A stretch of 64,000 bases of DNA from Membranipora membranacea (GCA_914767715.1 OU612075.1:20584001-20648000); one strand, 5' to 3'; positions 11,401 through 24,212 are shown, counted from the stretch's first letter. The notes: generated by a model from the sequence alone, not told the origin. Numbers and translations: made by a program.

Positions 11401-14400
11401 TAGTCAAATGACAGAATAGGTAAGATGTCGGCTGCCGTCTCCAGTTACATACTAAATCACTTACCGGATGGGACAATTGTTGCTCTAACAGAGTTTGAGT
11501 CATCTGCTTATGAACTTGCCAATATGACTAATATTACTGATGATAGTGTGAGGGACCAGCTAGTAGATGTTCTGCCAACTTTTGCATCAGGAGGGACCAA
11601 TATTGGAGCTGGAATGGAGCTTTGTAGGCAGGTTGGTATACATTGCAATATCCTGAAAACAGCCAACACTATGTTCAATTAATTAATCAATGTCATTATC
11701 CCACCTTCAACAAACAAATGTGATTGTGTTGCTTTTCTTTTAACTATGACTGCAACTCCCAAATCATTATGTCTTTGGTTCAATATATTTTGCACGAGCC
11801 CTAAGCTGCTTAAACTGATACCAACTTCCCAAATTCTCTTTCATATCAGATTGTGTGACTTATGCAGAAGAGATTTGATTAATTTTTTTCATTTATTTTA
11901 ATCACCGCACTGCCAGCTTCAAAAGTTCCAAATTAAACAACACAAATATATACCAGTTCACACTTTATACATATGGTATTTCAGCTGAATCAATTTATAC
12001 ATTTCATAGATATTGGTTAATTATACGGGAGAGGACCACTCAGCTGGGTCTAGGATCTTAGTTCTGAGTGATGGGGTAGGAGATATAGGATCACTGGACA
12101 CACTGGTAGAACAGGGAATTATTGTGGACACAATAGCGTACAGGTGAAAGAACTGAAACTCGTTTGAAAATTATGCTGTAATATACATGACAGCAATCAA
12201 CACCAAGTATCGTTGTCACACCCAGAATTCAAGACCAATATTGTGCAATGCAATAACCTCAATTGATTTCAATATGAGTAGCTCATGGTTAAAAGATCAT
12301 GCATGTATGCACATGGGAAAGCAATGGTGGATGGAAATGATGCATCTTTCTGAATACTTTTCAGTGCCATCCATGCTTGATATTTGTTGATCATAGTATA
12401 TTAGTCTGTCTGGATAAACTATGTAAGATATTGATGTTCAGACATAATAAAAGTTTTAGAACTTTATATATTACAAAATTAATATTCATATTATATTTTT
12501 TGATATACTCTCTTAATGTTACATTACAGTCAAGCGGCGAGCACAAGTTTAAGCCTTATATCCGATACTACGGGAGGACTAAAGTACTTTACTGGTGATG
12601 ACGATGCGTCGGTTGGACTACAGGATGCCCTGATATCTACCATTCAGAGAGATTGTACAACAGGCATCACAACGGTAGGTAACATTGTGAAGCTTTATGT
12701 ATGTACGTATGTGTATTTTAAACCATCTATCATTGCAATAGAAAAAAAGAAGAATTATGAGTAGTTATGCCTCATAAAAAACTGGAAAAAAGCTCTCCTT
12801 TCTCTCCTCAGTCCATCACTGTTCTTAGGTCTGCAAGGGGATGATTTAAAGTTATCAAATCTTACACAGCTAAAAAGTGAGTGGCTTAGATTGCTGCTAA
12901 TCTAGCTGATATAGGTGTAATGCCTGTCTGACAGTGATGAACGTTACCCAGCTCCCCTGAAACTTTAGAATCTCCATTCAAGGTGGAGATTGTTTTTTGA
13001 CACCTCGTTTCGTTCTTATCTTCATAGCTAGTCAACAAACAAGTAACTATAGCTTCTGGAGAAAGCTCTCTCACACAAGAGATATACATAGACAGCACTT
13101 TGGGGGATGAAACCAAGCTGACATTCTCTTATACAGCAGATATCGATGTCAATGTGACTACACCAGATAACAACAACTACACTGTGATAAAAAATGACGA
13201 CCTCAAGCTCATCACTATTCAAATACATGGAGAAGTGGTGAGTACAACCCCTTTTACCCTCATCTATCCTCACCTATGACATTCATATTATGCTTTCATC
13301 GTTTTTTTTGTTCCTTAAGGCAGATTCCAAGGCAGTATCACACCGTTCTCATTTCGCACACACTGAATATTTCTGTCAATGGTCAGTTTCAGATCCTTAT
13401 ACAGCAGTACAGGGTGTATCACTGTCTTGTAGATGAGCACCTTTAGCTTCCTTTGGACTTTCTTGTCGCCTTCTATGCTCTCCACATATCCCCAGCTCAT
13501 TCAATGCACACTTGTACATCTGCCTTACATCCTCCTTCTATAAGGGAATACTATTTTATGGAAATTATGCGGCAATTATATCTTTATCACATTTTAAAAG
13601 TATATTAATTTCGGAACAACAATGGCTAGTAATACGCTTTTGTTGTCAGAATGTAAGAAAACTTATTTTCTAGAATGTTGGGTGACATTGCGTTATGTTT
13701 CCGCTATCGATTTTGTACATACAAGTCACTTTATTGTGTAGAGCAATATCGTATTGTCTTAACCAAAGATAGCCATCGTCAGACTTGACTTAGATTGCTG
13801 CCTTAAACATGTTTGTAAGGAGTTGTCTCCGTAACATTGGAGGGTCCACAACTCCTGATAACAGAACACTAACCATATCAGTTGACCGCCTTTTAAATAT
13901 AAAATCGCTGGATTCAAGATTCAAGATTTAAGACCAGTTCTAGCTTATTCTACCAAAGTTAGGTTGACCTTGAAAATTGACCATTCCCAAATTCATTGAA
14001 GTGCTAAATGCCTTTAATTTGATTTTAGGAAACCCTTTTTAATATGCCCTCCCCCAAAACTATGCACTTGATTGATACTTAGCCTGGTACATCTTGCATT
14101 GACTTTTAAATTTAGCCAAGGCAAGAATTCATCATAATTTATTAACAACTTTTGTAGCGTTTTATTCTTTTCAGACTGGTGTTGTGACGTATACTATATC
14201 CCGTTCAAATCCTTCATCCTCAGAGAGTATCACCATCACGATAACATCAAAACCTGTAGAAGGAGTTGAAGGGATCAATGTTGAGTTCAGAACTGAGTCG
14301 TCTAACGTCTTTTTTACATCTACCACGTTGGTGAGGAAAAATCTGGTTGTTTATAGATTAGGCGATTTGTTTGCATCATGTCATTACTGTTTAGCCTTGC

Positions 14401-17400
14401 TAGTCAGTCTTCGTTTCAAATGAAAAGCCAGTTGGCCGCATTGAAGTCAGTTACACAGAGAAAAAAAAATGTTTGCTTCATGAAAATGCCTAGCGTAGTC
14501 GGTCATTATAAGTATCAATAGTACTATGATATGTAGGTAACTGGCTACGTTGGAGTATTTCAGGGTTTTACCCCGATACAAGGATTAACTGTAACAGCAG
14601 TTGTAAGCAGACCCCAAGCAGGTGACTACAACTTACGGCTATCTGACAACGGTTCAGGTATTTGTTAACAATACTTTATTTGCATTAGATACCTTGTTAT
14701 TAAATTTGTCTTACAATACGGAGGGAAGTAAACTTATTTTCGAACATTTTGACTCTGATCATGCGAATGCATTTATTGCATCATGATATTTTACCAGACA
14801 GAAAGAGACAATTCCCAGACAGGATAAATAGTTTTCATGACCTGGCACCGAAAGCATTAAGGGTAAATGAGTTTTAGAGTCTACTTTATTTTCTGTTTTA
14901 AATCAGCTGTCTGTTACAGAACATTTATGTATACCCGCAGGTCCTGACTCCACCCCTAACGATGGGATATACACTGGTATGCTTAGTGCTAATGAGATGG
15001 CTGGGGATGGATATTACAGCATTCGTGTAAGTCAAACTGTGAATAAAAATTGATACGTATACAAGTTAGAGCCATAATACATTTGTGTAAGAATTTTCCC
15101 TGGTAGTATACCAACATTGTAGTTGTTTATAAGCTTTCGTATAAGCTGCCTGATTCTTGACACAATGTAGTTGAATATGAATGATAATTCGCATCATTTT
15201 TGCGCAGCCCTCTGCTTGGTTGGGTAGGGCAAGCTAGGGTTGTATTTTTTGAGCTCACCTCAATTAAACGACGAATGCAACTCTCAGATAAGAACCTCAA
15301 AAATATAGAATTCCCGATTTTCTATTTTCTTAAATCCTATAGGTTCTGGTATCTGGTGAAGGTACAATTCCGTCAGATGAAGAAGAATTGAGTCGGAGAA
15401 AAAGGTCTCTTTCTACATCAATCGGGGAAATACAGCGTGTCCAATCAGGTTTGTGCATAAAAAAACCTGAGCTTGATGCCTATCAATTAATCCAAAATGT
15501 GTTACTAGCAACGGAAAGTACGAATCATTGTTAGTAATAGAAAACAATTTGTTCATAATCAGAGCAAAGTTCAACCAAAAAGTTCGATATCTTTTTGGTT
15601 TATTTTACTAACAGTTAAAGTTGTATAATATGCTTACAATATTGATGTCATTAGTTTGCAGTTATTCTTGTGTTTGTGTTAACAGTTAATAGAGAATGGA
15701 GAAGAAATAAGGCGCTGAATGTATCATGGTAGGTTCTCACCAAGTGTAGATAAATATGCTGTTAGGCCCGAACAAAAACTTTGATTCCTCTAAAATTGAA
15801 AACTTATCTTGCAATTTTTGCCAAAGATTTTACCATGTTACACTTTAATTAAGGCTGTATAGGTTCATCAGAGATCAATTTGTTATTCTCACTTTAGGTG
15901 GATACTTTTCAGTGGATTATTTCTTCAATACTAATGACCAGATCCCCCCTGGGAAGATAACAGATTTGAGATTGACATCAGCGGTAGAGTCAAATAACAG
16001 TTTCAAGCTGACCTGGAGAGCTCCCGGTGATGATGGACACGATAGTGGAATGAATGGGACGTTTGATGTGTCTGGTGAGGCAATTCCTCTTGACAGTTTT
16101 GGTAACCTATATCATTGACACTACTGCATTGGTAAATGTCGCTGCAGCTCTTTTTTCATTCTTTTTGTTTTTTTACTGTGTGCCACTTAATGAGAAGCGG
16201 GCCCTAAATGATTAAGCCTATGATGGAAGCGCACATCTGGCACCAAGTAGGCCATACCTGTATTGTTTCATTGCTTATTGATGTTGTTTTACAGTCTTGG
16301 AGTACAGAATTTGTGTTTCTGATCAGCCTCATCAATGTTCGGACATAGTTTCAACTTCAGCTTATTCAATCAGCCTGATACACATAAACATCTCAGATGT
16401 AGGCTCACAAGTACAAGCAACAATAGATGCAGGTAAGGTGTGCAATTTCTTTAGATTTTTCCTCTAAGAGGTCACAAGATTTGATAATTGAGATGTCCAC
16501 CCAAAGTTGATCAGGTCCCAATTAGATGAGCGAGACTTTTTGCACAACCTCCACTTTACAGCAAAGGAAACCAGTGTTGGTAATGTAAGTCTCAGCCAGC
16601 ATAATATCATAATCATATGAAATTTCTTTGTATTATAATCTAATTCTGATTTGTAGGCCAACTAACCAGCATAGGAAGTAGCTCTTATTTCTTCAAAGTG
16701 AAGGCAGAAGATGAAACAGGGAATGTCGGTGACTGGTCAAATGTGGTATCAGCAACCTTTGTTGACCCCGAACAGATGCTTTCTCCAGTAAGTAGTTGTC
16801 TCATGAATTTAAAACTAATTGCTACAATCCATCAATGGCGACGGTACTGATCTTTTAGCTTATCACCAAACTTACAACAAAGTTTTTATTTGATGCTCTA
16901 AGATCTAGAGGTCTAGCGCTTGTATATACTAGGTTGAAATTAAGACATTTTGTTTGGAAAGTTTTTGTTCAATATCTTTAATCAGATGCTGCTGTTCCTA
17001 TAGATACTAATTGGAACATGGAATGAGACAGGCGTACTCTCTGAAACAACAGTGCTTACCACAATCTCAACTGAGTCATCAAGCAGTTATGAAGAAGTAA
17101 CCAGAAGCAGAGTTGGAGCAACTGCCGCTGCTCTTACCATAGTGTGGATATTGGCACTTGGTGGGGCAGTTGCAGCATTCTACTTCATTAAAACAAAGCT
17201 TTCCAAAGTAAACATCAAAGAAAGTCCAGAGAAGGGGTGAGGATATACTCTATTTGTTAGGGGTACTAAACATGTTAATATGTAGTGAAATCTTTGGTTG
17301 TTTAGCCAAATAAGAGGCTATTGATAACAATGTATTTCTCTCTTAACTTAAACTGATTATGCATGCATTGCTCATCACTAAGCTTTGCCAGAGCAGTAAA

Positions 17401-17606
17401 TCACTTCCAAGAAATAACTATTTTTCAATTTTGCTGGAGAAGATTAATAAAACGAAAAATGAATTTTAATGTCTCCTCATCTTTTATTTGGAGATATTAT
17501 CATTCTTTTTTTAAATTGTAGTTTGGATGCTCCCGTTTATTTTGAGAACACCCAAGAGGTACCATCACAGCTTCCACGTCACACAGCATTCTATGAGCAT
17601 GTATAA
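5475..17606 (+). CDS. CLCA-family protein (calcium-activated chloride channel regulator), 20 exons
   Basis: CLCA proteins are secreted or membrane-tethered, self-cleaving metalloprotease-like proteins that modulate chloride channels. Coding exons: 5475-5669, 7225-7341, 7873-8032, 8445-8565, 9090-9252, 10346-10481, 10720-10946, 11404-11631, 12010-12143, 12530-12674, 13028-13237, 14175-14330, 14537-14657, 14941-15026, 15343-15448, 15898-16074, 16295-16432, 16657-16787, 17004-17236, 17522-17606. All have AG/GT borders and agreeing phases, giving 1022 aa. Residues 1-25 are a signal peptide. The N-terminal CLCA domain has HLRWGVFDE at 167-175, but the zinc motif reads REFAH (163-167) where the family has HExxH. 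A VWA domain starts with an intact MIDAS, DVSGSMG (367-373). A furin-like RRKR lies at 751-754, an FN3-like domain at about 781-905 and one membrane helix at 955-979, leaving a short cytoplasmic tail. Length is normal for the family. No upstream coding exon is needed. Confidence 0.9.
5670..5870 (+). repeat. Minisatellite made from the CLCA exon 1 splice donor
   Basis: Directly after exon 1 the donor sequence AAGTAAGTACA recurs about seven times with a spacing of roughly 20-35 bases (for example near 5670, 5711, 5734, 5756, 5788, 5863). Two copies also carry the exon-side GGGACATTGAAGTAAGTAC or GGACGCAAAAGTAAGTA, so the exon end itself was copied along with the intron start. Confidence 0.75.
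7114..7142. repeat. Short perfect hairpin in CLCA intron 1
   Basis: AGACAAACATGTG is followed, after a 3-base loop, by its exact reverse complement. The 13-bp stem lies about 80 bases before the exon 2 acceptor. Confidence 0.8.
9545..10010 (-). pseudogene. LINE reverse transcriptase C-terminal fragment in CLCA intron 5
   Basis: The minus strand encodes a segment with LRLLGTTEKLAITCYCTFIES and KAALNNITKMASKL. This matches the thumb/C-terminal region of non-LTR reverse transcriptases, where a 'RKL..FG...L...YYTFIES' block is followed by an 'L..I.K.ASK' block. A KKKEIIFSNARG-like stretch precedes it out of frame. It is antisense to CLCA, broken by frame changes, and not expected to be functional. 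Confidence 0.65.
11120..11275. repeat. Degenerate minisatellite, GATGAGGCCAAGT type
   Basis: Within CLCA intron 7, a 13-20 base unit ('GGCCAAGTTTTGATG', 'GGCCAAGTATGGATGA', 'GGCCAAGTTTGGAC') recurs about seven times with variable spacing. A run of nine or more G lies just upstream near 10991-11000. Confidence 0.6.
13310..13510 (-). pseudogene. LINE reverse transcriptase remnant in CLCA intron 11
   Basis: On the minus strand, KVLIYKTVIHPVLLY resembles the 'K..IYKT.IRPVLLYG.E.W' block near the C-terminus of some non-LTR reverse transcriptases. The following residues run through frame breaks. It is short and degraded. Confidence 0.5.
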
Positions 17607-18266
17607 TTCAAAATCAATTTAGAAGCAGTAACAGATCTTGCTTTCTCCCGTAACAGTAGTCTACCAGATCCCTACTACTGAAGATCTCATACTATCTCTC
17701 CATTATATCAGCCTAACAGAGATATTGGAGCGGAAAAGATTGCATAAATGTTAGAATAATTGTCTTAACATGGTTTCTTCAATTGTCATCAATCTCTTGT
17801 CAGGTAGGCGCCTCCTCTGAGGGTTTCTTTTGTTGCACATTTTGAGAATTAACCATGGTTTTTGAATAGCATTGGGACCTAACATTTCAAATTTGTCAGG
17901 TCTTTCCAGGAGGCCTCAGGCTCTGTTACGAGTCTCAAAATTTGTTTAAGCTGCTGTGAACAACCTTTCCAATCTACCCTTGCTTAAGGGAAGACAGTTG
18001 TACTCAATTTGTTGTTTTTTCTAGTGTTGTATTTTTGCTTTGATATGGTTTTTCATTTTTTTTTCTAGCGTTGCATTGAACTTAGATAGTGTTTTTGATT
18101 GCAAGCCCACTATTGGCGATGTTCTGTTCAACTTCAGTCATTTGCTTTAAACTAGACCATTGAATTAAAAAAGTATGCTATGCATTCCTAGACAGTTTTA
18201 AAATACACTTTACACTTTGTTTATCAGTGCTGAAAGGCACCTTGACCAGACATTGACAATGGGTGC
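17607..18266. other. CLCA 3' flank
   Basis: No coding signal. It probably holds the CLCA 3' untranslated region; I see no strong AATAAA close to the stop codon, so the transcript end is not placed. Confidence 0.4.
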
Positions 18267-19550
18267 GTGCAAGACACTCAGCCACCACAACCTGCTTACA
18301 AAAACCTAACTGCTCCTCCCTGCATAATAGATGAAAAATCAGTTCTGATACAACTCAAACGCCTCAACTCTAGAAAGGGTGCTGGACCTGATGGTCTGAT
18401 ACCAAGAGCATTAAAACTCTGTGCTGACCAACTAGCGCCTGTAATTACGGATATATTCAACTTCTCTCTAGACTCTCAAACAACTCCTAATATATGGAAA
18501 TCAGCCATCATCAAACCACTGCCAAAAACTGACAAGCCAAACTGGGTGTCGAGTTTCCTGACAGGCAGAACACTAAGAACAATAGTAAACAATATTCTCT
18601 CAACATCAATCACCACCAACACAGGAACACCCCAGGGTTCTGTCCTCAGTCCTCTATTATTCTCAGTGTATACAAATAGGATTAGGTCAGAACAGAGCAA
18701 TATAACTATTTTAAAATATGCTGATGACACTTGTTAATTGTTGGTTGCATCTCTGATAATAATGACTTGTCTAATTATTTTAATGAGATTAATAGAATCT
18801 CTGGTCTATGCAAAGAACTGGACTTATTACTTAATCCTGCTAAAACCCAAGAGATGCCTTTCTCCACTAAGAGAGATAAACCTGACAGTCCTACTCTCGA
18901 ATTAAATGATGTAAAAATAGATTTTTGTGACAATGTTAAATATTTGGGAGTTCTCTTTGATAACAAATTACGTTTCGAAGATCATGTCAATAATGTTGTG
19001 TCCAAAGCAAATCAGAGAATGTTTGTCATCAGAACCTTTAATTATCAGAGTACAAAGCCTTTAGCCTGCATGTTATTTAAAAGTTTTAATGTATCCATTC
19101 TAACCTACTACCTACCTATTTTGTTCACTAGTATTTATTCACGAGACAAGAAAGCTCTGAGAAAGTTTTTTAAGCAAGGTGACAGACTAGGTCTTGATAT
19201 TGGGGACCTAGATTCAGTCATATCAAAACGTACAAAGAACCTGGCCCTGCAGATAATACATGATGACGAACATTTTTTAAACAATTTTCTTGAGAAACTC
19301 CCCTCAGGCAGATATCGCAGCCTTAAATACAGAACTGCCTGGGGAAAAGACTCATTCCTCAGACACTTGATTTTGATATTGCAAGATATTTTTTAATCCA
19401 CTAGAAGTCAGACTTACTTTACTCATTTTGTTTATGTTTCTTTTTGGTATTCCCTACTCATGTAACAGTATAAACACTCAATCTCGCAGCATACCTAATG
19501 TTTGTGACAAAATAAACCAACCAACCAACGACCAACGAAGACACTTAGGA
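18267..19550 (+). pseudogene. Non-LTR retrotransposon 3' half, internally deleted reverse transcriptase
   Basis: The frame at 18267-18737 encodes RKGAGPDGLIPRALKL (RT fingers), then jumps from IIKPLPKTDKP directly to NWVSSFLTGR, losing the blocks that normally lie between, including the first catalytic Asp. GTPQGSVLSPLLFSVYTN and the YADDT box follow. At the YADDT box a frame change (TAA at about 18736) moves the reading to 18731-19396, which carries the NPAKTQEM, VKYLGVLFDNKLRFEDHV and C-terminal blocks. The 3' end is an ACCAACCAACCAACG-type short tandem tail at about 19518-19545. The element is dead: a central deletion plus a frameshift. It is probably CR1/L2-like. Confidence 0.8.
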
Positions 19551-19559
19551 CGTGTTGAT

Positions 19560-19905
19560 GGGCAGTCTTGAGACATTGTAAGACAGTCATGAGATGTTGT
19601 CAGACAGTCACGAGACAATGTAGGCCTTATTCGAAGACCAAGTTTTTTTCACTCAATATAGAATGGAAAAAAGACAGTGGTAAATATTCTTGTTGGAAAG
19701 ATGTCCAGTCAGAATTTGTCTTGGTGGGAAAATGGCATGATGGGAAAACAGCCTAATGGGAATATGGCTTGTTGAGAAAACTTTTAGGTGGAAAAATGGC
19801 AGAGTGGGAAATCATTCAGGTGGCTTGGTTGGAAAATATCCTGGTGGGATAAGGGCTTGGTGGGATCACGGGAGTTGGGAAAACGGCTTGATGGGAAAAT
19901 GAGGC
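19560..19905. repeat. Two adjoining degenerate minisatellites
   Basis: At 19560-19625 an 'AGACAGTCATGAGATGTTGTC' unit repeats about three times. From about 19680 to 19905 a 'GGGAAAATGGCTTGATG' unit of about 17 bases repeats more than ten times with heavy drift. Frames across it are repeat by-products. Confidence 0.65.
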
Positions 19906-22264
19906 GGATCCTCCTCATTAGTATTGGTAACTTCTGTATTGTGCCAACTTGGCAACGTTCACAGCACCAGTGCATGCAACTTTGTCAAGGAGGATAAAGA
20001 CATTGGCCAGGTTTCGCCGTGACAATTATAAGCACTGAAAAAATTTAGATTTTTTCACAAGCTGTAAAATCGCTAGACAAGAGCATTGCTCTTGATAGTG
20101 TCAAATAATTCAATAGAACTACAGTTTATTTCAGCAGGATATCCAGATGGTTTATTGTATCAGAAGGATAGGTAATAAACATATCATATTTATGAAAAGC
20201 TAATTCAAAGTTAAAACAAAGTTATGAAGAGTTTGATGAAAAATATGTACCCAGGAGTCTCCAGCTTCTAACTTTCCCCGAAGAATATCAACCTCTTCCA
20301 GGAATGAACAGCAAAAGAGAAATCTACCATTAATCTGTACCACTGTGCCACCGATAATTTCCACTCATAGTTATATGCTCAGTCAGAAACTTGTTTATCC
20401 AGAGAATTGAGTGCCATGATTGCAGCTCAGAAAGGCTGAAATTCTATGCTACTTTACCATTTATTACCAAAAACAGTGTTGGGAAGATTTTGAGTATGTA
20501 GGCATTGTCCTCAATCATCTGGAATGAATGTTTTCTTCGAGATGGTCGCCTTGGAAACACAACATAACGAAATAGAAATAGCTGTGCAGCAATTCGGATC
20601 AGTAGCCAAGGAGGTTAATGGTTAGCTAAAGTAGGAGTAATAGTGCTATATGACCCAATTACACGCGTAAATATTTTCGTTTACAGGATGTAAATAACTA
20701 TGTTGTTCGGATCCGGAGGCTGCAAAGTTAACCTGTTTTCGGTCTTCTGTAATGAGGTTGGCCTGTCATGATGGTATCTGCTGAGAGAGATCTACATTTT
20801 ATTTTTTGATGTTCTGGATTATTATCTTGTGATTTTACAATTTAGAACTTAATTTATCTCTCGTTGACTCTAATATTTCTATCTTTCCTATCTGATTGAT
20901 GTTCTAATAGGCCTGGCATCATGTAGTTGTAGGGCAGCCCAGCCCTCTCATGCTCTGTTATAGAAAATTAATTAATGTAATTATTTATTTAACCTTCAGA
21001 GTTAAGAGAAATGGGAAGCAAAAATGAACATTGCGTCATGGGATACCCTGTAAAACACTATTTACACTTTTAGCAGGTGTATCTTAGACCAGGAGAGGCA
21101 AGGGTATTTTTCAATGTAAGTGTTGACTATTATGATCAGAGATCCACACCCTTAAAGCGTACGTGAAATGTATAGGCAAACAAGACAAAATACTATGTAA
21201 CCCACAATGCAATCACGTGTTTGTGTCGGTTCTTTTTTGTGTAATGCTAAAGATGCAATACGGAATCACAAGTCAATGAATATGTTCAAAAAGTATCAAA
21301 ATCAGATGAAAATAGGTATCTTGGAGCAAGGTCATCCTACACTTTCATATATGAGATGCCCGTAAGAAGGTGCATCAGTTGAAATATTGTAGAGCTGTGA
21401 CAATTTCGACAACAAAAATGTATCAATAAGAGGCAGTAAAGCATTCTTTCACGTTTGTAAAATCACAATAAATTTATCAAAGGCGTAAAAAAGAGTCAAA
21501 GATTTTATATTTCCCTCAGCAAATAACATATCACCATGACAGAAAATTTTCAAAAATCAGAGGTAGTTTTAAGGCATTTCAGCCTTTTTTGAGATGAAAA
21601 TTGACAAGAAATTGGCCCCAGGATTTAAGTGTAACAGAAAGGGACCTCATTGTATCCCTACTGTGATTGATCCTTAGAATTTTATAAAAATTGGTGAACC
21701 TTAATATCTCAAATTTTAAAATGGTGGTTGCAAAGTACACAAGGGAATCGTAGGAGGTAGGTACCAGATCTTAAATTCCTGCTCAACAGTCAGTAAAATA
21801 TGTGATATTGTTATATTGTCCATGAATTGATTTAATAATCGTAATAATCGTCTTTTGTGTTAGCAGTTTTTCATCAAAATTCTGATTCTACTGACCACCA
21901 CAGAGAAGGCTTTCGGGACAAGATGCTAAAAACTTGCCAACATTGAACTTTGACATGCTCAATCCCTCTCTGCAACCAATTCAGAACATGCTATGTTCCT
22001 AGGCTTTTTGTTCAAGTTTGGCCCAAAGGTATCTTTTGAGGCGGGCCATGGCACAGAAGGAAAGCGCACATTATTCAGTCTTAGATCTATTGATGAGCTA
22101 TAAACCTCATGACAAACAGAAACTTGCTTCACAATCCCCATGTATAACACAAGGGGCAACTGTTATTGACAAACATAAATAGAGGCAATGTGTATTCATA
22201 ACTTTTATGGCATTTTTAGGTTGTTTTTCAAAATTGACCTCCTGAAAAAGTGGTAGGACCATGG
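19906..22264. other. Unassigned intergenic sequence
   Basis: AT-rich sequence with no coding exon, RNA gene or repeat that I can identify on either strand. Confidence 0.4.
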
Positions 22265-22269
22265 CCCCC

Positions 22270-22452
22270 TGGCCCTACCTATGAATACACCACTGTAAGT
22301 AAGGTAATGTAAGTCGGAATTCCCATTTACTGCAACAGAGCATTAATTGGACTTTTCAATGTGTGATAACTGGACTTTCAGATATGACAGAATACTGAAG
22401 ACCATGTACACCTTGTGGAATTCCCTTCATAATTTTTATTTTTGAACAAGTT
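22270..22452 (+). repeat. Direct repeat copy 1 (pair with 24022-24212)
   Basis: Shares CTACCTATGAATACACC and a block containing TTGGACTTTTCAATGTGTGA and CAGATATGACAGAATACTGA with 24022-24212, in the same order and orientation. The two copies sit about 1.75 kb apart. Confidence 0.7.
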
Positions 22453-22762
22453 GTGAAAATGTGTCTCAACTTTTTTTTGTGGTAAGACTGCATTTGGCCG
22501 AACAAAATGACCAATTTGGCCGAAATGGCCGATTTGGCCAAGGTTGGGCATGGCTGGCCTAGAGCATGCATGCCCAACCTCTTTTTTGGGGTTTGCCACT
22601 TTTTGTTGGGGAGGAAACCATTTGGCCGAACTAGTTTGTGGGGAATTTCACTTGAACTACAGAATGTGGAATAACAAGGCCGTTATCCATGGGTTTTAAA
22701 GTGGAAGGGCGGGGTGGGTGCTATCACGTTGGGGGTATGGGGTCTCTCCCTGAATATCTTTT

Positions 22763-23317
22763 GAAAATAAATAAAGTTTTTGGTACAAACATTTTTTTTC
22801 TGCCCTTATAACACTCTCCTTGTCTTGACAATCAGTCCCAAGACATGACAAACAACCTAGGTCAACTGAATAAGAAGTTGCCCTCCTTCAACCAACTTAG
22901 TAAAACTTATTGGCAAGGAAAACTTAGAACTACTGTTCACAGCCAATGATTGGCTTTCTTAGAACTACTGTTCTCAGCCAATGATATGCTTTTATATTAC
23001 TCCCATAATATTCTTTCCTTCAATCTGACATCCGGTCACCACGCCGGTCTTGAAAGAAAATAAGTTTGTCAATTTCCCTCCCACCTCCCTATCACTAACC
23101 TATGTCGTCCATTGTGGAAATTTTAACAATTTCCTGGTGATGGTATATTCATTTGTTCATCAATTCTGCACCAGAATTAACAACATCTAATACTATGGCA
23201 AGAACCCTGTCTGCCAAACGACATATACAGTGGCGTTGATCGTCACTTTCGGTTACAAATGCGTGAAGCGCCCCATATTTTTTTCTCCTATAATATGTTT
23301 CATTATAAGAAAGAAAG
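22763..23317 (+). mobile_element. Solo A-B terminal repeat of a Ngaro-like retrotransposon
   Basis: This segment aligns along its whole length with A2-B2 of the complete element (33428-33992). It starts at AATAAAGTTTTTGGTAC, passes through GGTCACCACGCCGGTCTTG and CAATTTCCCTCCCACCTCCC, and ends at CATTATAAGAAAGAAA. It shows many substitutions and small indels, so it is older. No internal coding region is attached. A solo copy is what recombination between repeats would leave; it could also be a truncated insertion. Confidence 0.8.
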
Positions 23318-24021
23318 ATGCAGTTTTTAGGCAATCCAGCCCTCATTGAGAAGAAAACTAACCAGCAATTGGCCACATGAATATTTGAGTAGCAATTGAA
23401 TTAGAGGGAATATGTACCTTATCTGATCCCTTCTGTGTTTGATACTTTGAATTAAAAAAAAAGAATTTATTGCAGAGGATGGTAAACAGCTAATGGCAAA
23501 TTTTTAACAGCGATTGAAAAGGTCACATGGCAGTCCTAGAGCTTGAGTTATCTACTTACAGAAAGGTAGAGGATTAGCAGTCGAGAGAATAGATGAAGTT
23601 GGTAGATTGTCTGTGATGAGATTAGTGAGAAAAGTAGTTTGGGCGAGCAATTTTTTGACAGAATACTATTTTTAATGACCTTCACAGATCGCAATAAAGA
23701 CATTTTGGATAAGACTTCACAAAGTCAAACTCCGGGCCCCTATGCAACCACCTAAGAACATGCGAAGTTAAGAGACTGTGTTTTCCAGCCTCGCCCATAT
23801 TGGTGTGGAGGTATGTATTTGGTTTTAAATTTGTGGATGAGCTCTGAACTTTACAACATATAAAAATTTGCCTAAGGAAAGATAGTTTCAGCATAATCCC
23901 TTCATCATCCCAATAAAACAACAGCCGCCTAAGCACCTGGAAATGAAAAGCAAAAATGGAGTCAATGCATATTGATGGGATTATGGCAAGTTTAGGTTTT
24001 CTTTTCCTATTTTTACCTGCT

Positions 24022-24212
24022 TACCCACCTATGAATACACCTCATTTACTACAATAGAGAAACGATTAGATTTTTTTATGTAACAGAATACTGCAGAATT
24101 TCCTTGAATTGGACTTTTCAATGTGTGATAACCTGACTTTCAGATATGACAGAATACTGAAAATGATGTACACCTTGTTGAATTTCCTTGATAATTTTTA
24201 TTTTTGATTACT
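24022..24212 (+). repeat. Direct repeat copy 2 (pair with 22270-22452)
   Basis: Second copy of the direct repeat described at 22270-22452. It ends in the same CCTTSATAATTTTTATTTTTGA wording (S marks the difference). The solo A-B repeat lies between the two copies. Confidence 0.7.
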
